Origin: Deltaproteobacteria bacterium
Lineage (GTDB): Bacteria > Desulfobacterota > JAENJC01
Length of the DNA: 7,378 bases
Direction of reading: 5' to 3'
NCBI GenBank assembly: GCA_016208525.1
Contig: JACQYJ010000086.1
Coordinates: 1 to 7,378 of the forward strand
In this document: positions 1 to 4,719 of the stretch, piece after piece
Numbering within the stretch: the first letter of the stretch is position 1
How the letters are laid out: the number at the start of each line of letters is the position of its first letter
Made by a program: the position numbers and the translations under genes
The notes under the pieces: model-generated
The model's input: only the letters and a program-made list of their open reading frames with translations
Database searches by the model: none
Told to the model about the DNA's origin: nothing

Positions 1-345
1 GGGCCTGACAAGAAAGCCGGGGAACTGAAAGGGGTATATAGAGAACTTCCGAGGTGGGAAGATTTTACAAGGGTGATGGGCGGGGTTTATAAAAAGGCGG
101 AGCGGCTGAACCTGTTGATAGAGTCTGCCTCCTATCAACCCTCCCCTGTCAAGGACTCCGGTCTTGTGCTGGTGACAGTTTCAATGCCGGTTACAGGCTC
201 ATACGCGGATATCAAAAGGTTTGTCTACGACCTGGAAACATCTCCCATATCTTTTATCATAGAAAACCTTTCTCTCGGCAGCGGGAAGGGTCAGGAGGGA
301 GATATATCCCTCAATCTTACAATAGCGGCCCATTTTAAAGGGTAA
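1..345 (+). CDS. PilO-like pilus/secretion assembly protein, C-terminal part (5' end outside window)
   Basis: The frame is open from base 1 and ends at TAA 343-345, giving 114 residues of the C-terminus; the start lies upstream. PilO/GspM-class proteins are inner-membrane proteins whose periplasmic ferredoxin-like domain pairs with PilN/GspL and contacts PilP/GspC. The visible part fits that fold: a helix with LPRWEDF and a following KKAERLNL segment, then the strand pattern VLVTVSMPVTGSYADIKRFV with the typical 'PV.G.Y..+..F' signature, then the helix YDLETSPISFIIENLSL and a last strand NLTIAAHF. It lacks the N-terminal cytoplasmic tail and membrane helix, which must be upstream. It is followed after 2 nt by the PilP-like gene, the usual PilO-PilP order. 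GspM is the alternative name; PilO fits better because of the PilP neighbour. An internal ATG at 70 or 73 is not needed as a start. Confidence 0.75.
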   Translation, partial: GPDKKAGELKGVYRELPRWEDFTRVMGGVYKKAERLNLLIESASYQPSPVKDSGLVLVTVSMPVTGSYADIKRFVYDLETSPISFIIENLSLGSGKGQEGDISLNLTIAAHFKG

Positions 346-347
346 AA

Positions 348-959
348 ATGCATTCAAGAAAAACCGGTATCCTTGTTGTCCTGCTTTTTGTCCTTGCAGC
401 CGTGGTTGTTTACAGGGTCGTCACAAGGGAGGAGCCTAAAAAGGTCAGGGAGTTGACGTATAAACCAGTGGCCGGCGGCCAGGGACCAGTGGTCGGAAGG
501 CGGGGGCCTGTAAGTAAAATTAAGAAGACAGAGGAGGAGACGGCAAAGACGATACCATCGAAAGTTGAGAAGAGGGGATACAGGGGGCTGATCAGAAACC
601 CGTTCCAGGCGCTGTATCCTCCTGTTGTTATACCAAAGCAGGCCCCTCCACCTCCGCCTCCAGCCCCTGCCCCTGTTATTTCGGAACCGAAGGGGCCTTC
701 CCCTGCGCAGACAGAGTCCGGGAGGTTTAGATTTTTAGGTTTTCTCCAGAAGGAGGGAGAGAGTAAGGTATTCCTTTCCAGAGACAAAGAGGTATTTATA
801 GTTAAGAAGGGAGACAGCGTGACTATTTTTCAGGTCGCTGATATAACAGATAACAGCGTAACACTGCAATCAAGAGATTCTAAAGAGGAATTCAAATTAA
901 TCATTGAAGATGTTAAACCCGGTAAACCAGAGTTAATGTCAGGGAGTGGAAGGAGATAG
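348..959 (+). CDS. PilP/GspC-like inner-membrane linker protein with Pro-rich periplasmic arm
   Basis: 203 residues. ATG 348 follows the PilO-like stop by 2 nt, with AAAGGG at 337-342 as a Shine-Dalgarno (SD) site. Residues 7-25 form one membrane helix (GILVVLLFVLAAVVVYRVV) after a short basic N-terminus. A charged linker follows, then an RNPF motif (83-86) like that found just before the folded domain in GspC/PilP proteins. Residues 99-110 are almost all proline and alanine. The C-terminal domain (about 127-190) has the small beta pattern of a PilP/GspC homology region: FRFLGFLQKEGESKVFLSRD, then EVFIVKKGD and SVTLQSRD. In the family this domain binds the N0 domain of the secretin, encoded next. 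Residues 40-49 are encoded by four imperfect 7-bp repeats. PilP is a lipoprotein in Pseudomonas; here there is no lipobox, so the GspC-like one-pass topology fits better. Assignment rests on architecture and context more than on sequence identity. Confidence 0.65.
   Translation: MHSRKTGILVVLLFVLAAVVVYRVVTREEPKKVRELTYKPVAGGQGPVVGRRGPVSKIKKTEEETAKTIPSKVEKRGYRGLIRNPFQALYPPVVIPKQAPPPPPPAPAPVISEPKGPSPAQTESGRFRFLGFLQKEGESKVFLSRDKEVFIVKKGDSVTIFQVADITDNSVTLQSRDSKEEFKLIIEDVKPGKPELMSGSGRR
468..495 (+). repeat. Four imperfect 7-bp repeats (GTGGTCA family) in the linker of the PilP-like gene
   Basis: The units read GTGGCCG, GCGGCCA, GGGACCA and GTGGTCG in perfect 7-bp phase. They encode glycine-, proline- and valine-rich linker residues (about 40-50) just after the membrane helix. 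The same family (GTGGTCA, GCGGTCA, GTGGTCG) recurs at 3389-3409 in the pseudopilin 1 leader. The divergence between units makes this a weak repeat on its own; the match to the second site supports it. Confidence 0.45.
950..955 (+). promoter_or_regulatory. Ribosome binding site deciding the secretin start
   Basis: AAGGAG lies 5 nt upstream of ATG 961. This supports 961 over the in-frame GTG at 946, which would overlap the PilP-like stop and has only a weaker purine stretch before it. It also argues against ATG 1033, which would give a signal peptide without a positive n-region. Confidence 0.6.
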
Positions 960-960
960 A

Positions 961-3381
961 ATGAGAGTTCAGGAGTTCAAGAGTTCAGGAGTTCAGGAGT
1001 TATCGTCTTACGTCTCATGTCTCACATCTACTATGCTTCTTGTTTCATGCCTGTTCCTTCTTTCCGGATGTGCGGCAAACAGGGCATTCAAGGATGGGGC
1101 TGCGACTGCGGCCAAGGGCGATGTGGACAAGGCAGTAGATCATTATCAGAAGGCCTTGTCCCTTGAACCGAATAATCTGAGCTACAGGATTGAACTCGAA
1201 AAGGCCAGGACGCTCTCTGCCAGGAAGCACTTTGCCAATGGTGACGCGTATCTCAAGGATAACAAATATGATGCTGCCGAGATGGAATATCAGATAGCCC
1301 TCCTCATGGATCCTTCATTCAGGAAGGCCGAGCAGATGATAGCGGAGGTGCGTAAGCTGAAGGACTCGGAGGGTTACTATAAAAAAGGGATGGAACTGCT
1401 TGATGCCAATAAGACCGCCGAGGCAAGAACGGCCTTGAAAAAAGCGGCGTCCTTGAATCCAAAGAACGAGGCGGCAAAGAACGCCCTGGACAAATTAAAG
1501 GAGGTCAGGACCAAACTGGACGGGTTCGAGCTTTCACTCAAATCAGTAAAGCCGATAACCCTGAAGTTCAGGGATACAAGTATCAAGGAGGTCTTCGAGA
1601 TCATATCAAAACTATCGGGGATAAACTTTATCTTTGATGAGGACGTGAAGGACCAGAAGATATCCATATTCCTTCAGGATGCGACATTTGCGCAGACTAT
1701 GGAGCTGCTTCTCCTCACTAACAGGCTTTTTGCAAAGGCAGTGACTGAGAACACAGTTATCATAATTCCTAAGAACCCTGCCAAGGCGAAACAGTATCAG
1801 GACCTTGTAATTCACACATTCTACCTTTCCCATATAGAGGCGAAAAAGGCTGTGAACCTGCTGCGGACTATGTTGCAACTGAAACTGATACATGTAAATG
1901 AAGAGTTAAACGCTCTGATCATCAGGGATGAGCCGGAAAGGATAAAGCTTGCTCAGAAGATATTAGAGGCCAATGACATCCCTGAGGCAGAGGTGATGAT
2001 GGAGGTGGAGATTATTGAGGTAAGCAGGGACAAGCTTTCTGAACTCGGTCTGAACCTTTCCACTTCATCCATGGCCGCAGGGATTTATTCCGGCGACCCG
2101 GCCGCATCTGATAAAACATTTAATACCTCCATGACCTATGGGGATATGAAGAACCTCAGCGCCGGCGCAAACCTGCTGTTCAGTCCAATACCACAGGCTG
2201 TGTTTAATTTCAAGAAGACCCAGGGAGGTGTAAAGACACTCGCTAATCCAAAGATAAGGGTACTTAACCATGGTAAGGCAAAGATCCTCATCGGCGACAG
2301 GATCCCTGTAATAACCAGTACTGCTATTACCGGCGGCGCCACTCAGACAAATGTCCAGTACCAGGAAGTCGGTGGGAAGCGGAATGTGGAACCCACTATC
2401 CACATAGAGCAGGACGTTACTATGAAGCTCTCTTTGGAAGTCAGCACAATAGGAACCCCTCTTACAGACCCGGATACCAAGCTGGTTGTTGCCTATCAGA
2501 TAGGCACGAGGAGCGCGGAGACGGTACTCAATCTCAGAGACGGAGAGACCCAGGTAATAGGAGGTCTGATAAGGGACGATGAAAGGAACACAAAGGTCTC
2601 CATTCCCCTGCTGGGAGATATCCCGATCCTTGGCCGGTTATTCTCTACCCAGTCCGATCAGAAGAGTAAAACCGACATCCTCCTGGCCATAACTCCTCAT
2701 GTACTGAGGGGGCTGGAAGTGCCTTCGGAGGATGTAACTACCATCTGGTCGGGTAAGGAAGACGAGTTTACGAACAGGGTTCCATTCGAGTCATTCCGCG
2801 AAAAAGATGAGCCCCAGTCGTCACGGACTCTTCCCGCGCCAGAGGAGGGAGCTATTCACGGGACTCCCCCGGCAGGCCCGTCCGGCGCAATACCCGGCCC
2901 TTTCGTTTTGCCGCCTGATGAAGGGGACATGCCGCCTGTTGCTCCACAAATACAGCCTTCAGCAGGCAAGGGAATGGTCTATATGACGGCCCCAAAAGAG
3001 GTAAAGGTTGACCAGGAGCTTACTGTAGGGATAACCATCGGTGAAGTAACCAACCTCTATGGGGCATCTATCAACATTTCTTATGACCCCTCGTTGCTTG
3101 AATTTGTGAGAGTAAACGAGGGAAGCCTGTTGAGGCAGGATGGGAAACCGACCAGCTTCATGCACGCGGTAAATCCGGCAGAGGGAAGGGTCACTGTCGG
3201 GATAACGAGGCTCGGCGCGGCAGGGGGGACAAGCGGAACAGGAAATCTGTTCTCGGCAGTTTTTAAGTGCAAGGGAGAAGGGACTGCCTCCATTAATTTT
3301 CTTGATGCTGCCCTGAAAGACCCTGCGCTTGCGACGATACCTTCAACGAGGAAAGGGGTAGAGGTGAAGATAACAAAGTGA
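961..3381 (+). CDS. Lipoprotein secretin (GspD/PilQ superfamily) with N-terminal TPRs and C-terminal cohesin domain
   Basis: 806 residues from ATG 961. It forms the outer-membrane pore of the machine. Domains in order: a lipoprotein signal peptide ending in LLSGC (lipid-modified Cys 37); TPR-like helical repeats about 40-190 (for example GDVDKAVDHYQKALSLEPNN); an N0/STN domain about 196-275 (ITLKFRDTSIKEVFEII); an N1 domain about 282-342 (HTFYLSHIEAKKAVNLLR); the secretin barrel about 344-585, with GGVKTLANPKIRVLNHGKA and the signature VIGGLIRDDER..VSIPLLGDIPILGRLF at about 532-561; a Pro/Gly-rich linker about 595-670; and a cohesin-like domain about 674-806 (VDQELTVGITIGEVTNLYGA, ISYDPSLLEFVRV, GNLFSAVFKCKGEG). 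Cys 37 would place the mature N-terminus at the outer membrane, so the TPR part may act as a built-in pilotin. Residues 2-24 come largely from short repeats. It overlaps the next gene by 4 nt (GTGA), so translation is probably coupled. From memory it resembles Geobacter PulQ-type secretins; secretin identity is very secure. Confidence 0.93.
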   Translation: MRVQEFKSSGVQELSSYVSCLTSTMLLVSCLFLLSGCAANRAFKDGAATAAKGDVDKAVDHYQKALSLEPNNLSYRIELEKARTLSARKHFANGDAYLKDNKYDAAEMEYQIALLMDPSFRKAEQMIAEVRKLKDSEGYYKKGMELLDANKTAEARTALKKAASLNPKNEAAKNALDKLKEVRTKLDGFELSLKSVKPITLKFRDTSIKEVFEIISKLSGINFIFDEDVKDQKISIFLQDATFAQTMELLLLTNRLFAKAVTENTVIIIPKNPAKAKQYQDLVIHTFYLSHIEAKKAVNLLRTMLQLKLIHVNEELNALIIRDEPERIKLAQKILEANDIPEAEVMMEVEIIEVSRDKLSELGLNLSTSSMAAGIYSGDPAASDKTFNTSMTYGDMKNLSAGANLLFSPIPQAVFNFKKTQGGVKTLANPKIRVLNHGKAKILIGDRIPVITSTAITGGATQTNVQYQEVGGKRNVEPTIHIEQDVTMKLSLEVSTIGTPLTDPDTKLVVAYQIGTRSAETVLNLRDGETQVIGGLIRDDERNTKVSIPLLGDIPILGRLFSTQSDQKSKTDILLAITPHVLRGLEVPSEDVTTIWSGKEDEFTNRVPFESFREKDEPQSSRTLPAPEEGAIHGTPPAGPSGAIPGPFVLPPDEGDMPPVAPQIQPSAGKGMVYMTAPKEVKVDQELTVGITIGEVTNLYGASINISYDPSLLEFVRVNEGSLLRQDGKPTSFMHAVNPAEGRVTVGITRLGAAGGTSGTGNLFSAVFKCKGEGTASINFLDAALKDPALATIPSTRKGVEVKITK
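966..1030 (+). repeat. Composite short tandem repeat in the secretin signal-peptide n-region
   Basis: Four 8-bp units (AGTTCAGG, AGTTCAAG, AGTTCAGG, AGTTCAGG) run from 966 to 997 with a partial fifth unit. They are followed by imperfect 7-bp units around ACGTCTC (1003-1030, including ACGTCTC and ATGTCTC). They encode residues 3-24, directly before the hydrophobic core MLLVSCLFLLSGC. The same two families occur in the same order in the pseudopilin 1 leader. Confidence 0.75.
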
Positions 3382-3962
3382 GAAACCAGTGGTCAGCGGT
3401 CAGTGGTCGGGGATCAGGGAGCATAAGATCAGAAGTTCATAAGTTCAGAGGCTCAGACACAATTTCTTCCGAGCTCACGTCTCACGTCTCAAACAATAAA
3501 GGCGTTACGCTGATAGAGCTCATTATTACCATGGCCATCCTGGGGATACTGGCCTCGATAGTCTTGCCTCTTACAACGGTGACTGCAAAGAGGGCCAGGG
3601 AGTTTGAGCTTAGGAGAGATCTACGGACGATAAGGACCGCTATAGATGAATATAAAAAGGCCTACGACGAAGGAAGGATAAGGCAGGAGCTTGGCGGGAA
3701 CGGTTATCCAAAATCTTTATCCATGCTGGCAGAGGGAGTGGATGACATAAAATCTCCAAAGTCCGGGGCAAAGATAAGGTTTCTGAGATCTATTCCAAGG
3801 GACCCCATGAACCCTGATAAAACCATAGACCCTGAAAATAGCTGGGGGCTAAGGTCTTACGACAGCGATGCGGACAGCCCAAGGGAAGGGGATGATGTGT
3901 ACGATGTCTATTCAAAAAGCGAGGAAACAGGATTAGATGGAACGCCTTATAAAGAATGGTGA
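3378..3962 (+). CDS. Major-type pseudopilin 1 (GspG/OxpG-like) with a 42-residue leader
   Basis: 194 residues from GTG 3378, which overlaps the secretin stop (GTGA). No other ATG/GTG/TTG start lies before the pilin motif in this frame. Prepilin peptidase would cut KG|VTLIELIITMAILGILA after Gly 42, leaving Val +1 and the conserved Glu +5; residues 43-63 form the hydrophobic N-terminal helix. The body has the GspG-type helix (AREFELRRDLRTIRTAIDEY), YPKSLSMLAEG, IPRDPMNP and the C-terminal VYDVYSKSEETGLDGTPYKEW region (the last 21 residues). An acidic loop with Asp 162, 164, 166 and 173 has EF-hand-like spacing; GspG pseudopilins bind calcium near their C-terminus, so a metal site is plausible. 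The 42-residue leader is long for the class and is built partly from 7- and 8-bp repeats. It probably forms the shaft of the pseudopilus, with pseudopilin 2 as its paralogue. The stop TGA is in the first heptamer of the following array. Confidence 0.88.
   Translation: MRNQWSAVSGRGSGSIRSEVHKFRGSDTISSELTSHVSNNKGVTLIELIITMAILGILASIVLPLTTVTAKRAREFELRRDLRTIRTAIDEYKKAYDEGRIRQELGGNGYPKSLSMLAEGVDDIKSPKSGAKIRFLRSIPRDPMNPDKTIDPENSWGLRSYDSDADSPREGDDVYDVYSKSEETGLDGTPYKEW
3389..3490 (+). repeat. Composite short tandem repeats in the pseudopilin 1 leader
   Basis: Three blocks follow one another. GTGGTCA, GCGGTCA, GTGGTCG lie at 3389-3409 (7-bp period). AAGTTCAT, AAGTTCAG, AGGCTCAG lie at 3433-3456 (8-bp period). 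ACGTCTC occurs twice at 3477-3490 (7-bp period). All fall between the start codon and the prepilin cleavage site. The second and third blocks match the families at 966-1030 in the same order; the first matches 468-495. Confidence 0.7.
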
Positions 3963-4437
3963 AAGGTTAAAGGTTAAAGGTCAAAGGTTAAAGGTTAAAG
4001 GTAAAAGGTTAAAGGTTAAAGGTCAAAGGTCAAAGGTTAAAGGCTTGAACCTTTTACCTTTCGCCTTTCGCCTTTCGCCTGGTTTTACCCTCATAGAATT
4101 GATGATAGTGATGACGCTTATCGGGATACTTGCAGCGATTGCACAGCCTCAATTTCAGCAATACACGATAAGGGCCAGAGAGGCGGTCTTGAAGGAGAAC
4201 CTCTTTACCCTGAGGGAAGTCATAGATCAGTATTATGGAGACAAAGGGAAGTATCCTGATAATTTGCAGGAGCTTGCAGATAACAGATATATAAGACAGG
4301 TTCCCGAAGATCCATTTACAAGGTCAGCTGAGACATGGGTGACTGTGCCGCCCGATACCGGAGAGGGCGTGATATTTGATGTCCATAGCGGGAGCGACCT
4401 CATTGCCTTAAATGGGACGCCGTATAATGAATGGTGA
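3937..4437 (+). CDS. Pseudopilin 2 (GspG/OxpG-like) with a repeat-encoded basic leader
   Basis: 166 residues from ATG 3937, which overlaps pseudopilin 1 by 26 bp. Prepilin peptidase would cut SPG|FTLIELMIVMTLIGILAAI, with Phe +1 and Glu +5. The body is a short GspG-type pilin: RAREAVLKENLFTLREVIDQ, then YPDNLQELAD, VPEDPF and the C-terminus NGTPYNEW, which parallels DGTPYKEW of pseudopilin 1. From ATG 3937 the leader is 49 residues with repeated RLKVKG(Q/K) units. An alternative is TTG 4045, giving the 13-residue leader MNLLPFAFRLSPG, identical to the one that pseudopilin 3 must use. Avoidance of stops across the repeat array favours translation from 3937, while the shared leader favours TTG 4045; both could be used. 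AAAGG in the array units could serve as an SD site for TTG 4045. The -2 residue is Pro, not the usual Lys or Arg. Its function is probably as a second shaft or minor pseudopilin. Confidence 0.85.
   Translation: MERLIKNGERLKVKGQRLKVKGKRLKVKGQRSKVKGLNLLPFAFRLSPGFTLIELMIVMTLIGILAAIAQPQFQQYTIRAREAVLKENLFTLREVIDQYYGDKGKYPDNLQELADNRYIRQVPEDPFTRSAETWVTVPPDTGEGVIFDVHSGSDLIALNGTPYNEW
3958..4041 (+). repeat. Heptamer array A: 12 units of GGTNAAA inside the pseudopilin 2 leader
   Basis: Twelve contiguous 7-bp units have the variable fourth base G,T,T,C,T,T,A,T,T,C,C,T. The first unit contains the stop TGA of pseudopilin 1 (3960-3962). In the pseudopilin 2 frame, units 1, 4, 7 and 10 read GGT NAA; none has T there, so no TAA stop arises. 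Three units make 21 bp, or seven residues (RLKVKGQ-like). The array runs directly into the 4014-4088 stem-loop block. Confidence 0.95.
4014..4088 (+). repeat. 75-bp duplicated stem-loop block, copy 1 (pseudopilin 2 leader)
   Basis: This copy is identical base for base to 4645-4719. It folds as a long imperfect hairpin: left arm 4014-4043, loop CTTGAA 4044-4049, right arm 4050-4079. By hand pairing the 30 positions give 23 Watson-Crick pairs, 3 G-U pairs and 4 mismatches. The right arm is a reverse-oriented run of the heptamer (CCTTTTA, CCTTTCG, CCTTTCG). TTG 4045-4047 lies in the loop. The block encodes the leader MNLLPFAFRLSPG and the first two pilin residues. Confidence 0.9.
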
Positions 4438-4672
4438 AAGGTTAAAGGTTAAAGGTTAAAGGTGAAAGGTTAAAGGTGAAAGGTTAAAGGTGAAAGGTTA
4501 AAGGTTAAAGGTGAAAGGTTAAAGGTGAAAGGTGAAAGGTTAAAGGTTAAAGGTGAAAGGTTAAAGGTTAAAGGTGAAAGGTTAAAGGTTAAAGGTCAAA
4601 GGTGAAAGGTTTAAGGTTAAAGGTTAAAGGTTAAAGGTCAAAGGGGTTAAAGGTCAAAGGTCAAAGGTTAAA
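4433..4672 (+). repeat. Heptamer array B: about 34 units of GGTNAAA between pseudopilins 2 and 3
   Basis: Thirty units in phase run from 4433 to 4642, then two extra G bases (4643-4644), then four more units (4645-4672). The variable base is mostly T or G, with C near the 3' end; one unit is GGTTTAA. The first unit contains the stop TGA of pseudopilin 2 (4435-4437). Stops occur in the array in the pseudopilin 3 frame (for example TAA 4625-4627), so most of it is untranslated in that frame. Each unit carries AAAGG, which can pair with the 16S anti-SD sequence. The array makes up almost the whole 238-bp gap. Confidence 0.95.
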
Positions 4673-4719
4673 GGCTTGAACCTTTTACCTTTCGCCTTTC
4701 GCCTTTCGCCTGGTTTTAC
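4645..4719 (+). repeat. 75-bp duplicated stem-loop block, copy 2 (pseudopilin 3 start region)
   Basis: This is the exact copy of 4014-4088, 631 bp downstream. The arms are 4645-4674 and 4681-4710, with loop 4675-4680 holding TTG 4676-4678, the only ATG/GTG/TTG available upstream of the pilin motif in this frame. The pilin sequences diverge immediately after the block: ACC CTC in copy 1 against ACA TAC in copy 2. Confidence 0.9.

Noticed and set aside
3958..4672. CRISPR array
   Set aside because: The repeats are 7 bp, contiguous, and have no unique spacers; no cas gene is present.
4433..4672. Telomere-like repeat or replicon end
   Set aside because: TTAAAGG superficially resembles plant-type telomere heptamers, but the array is internal, interrupted and flanked by co-directional genes of one operon.
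4628..4675. Earlier start for pseudopilin 3 within array B
   Set aside because: The frame is open from 4628 but holds no ATG, GTG or TTG before TTG 4676, and TAA 4625-4627 closes it upstream.
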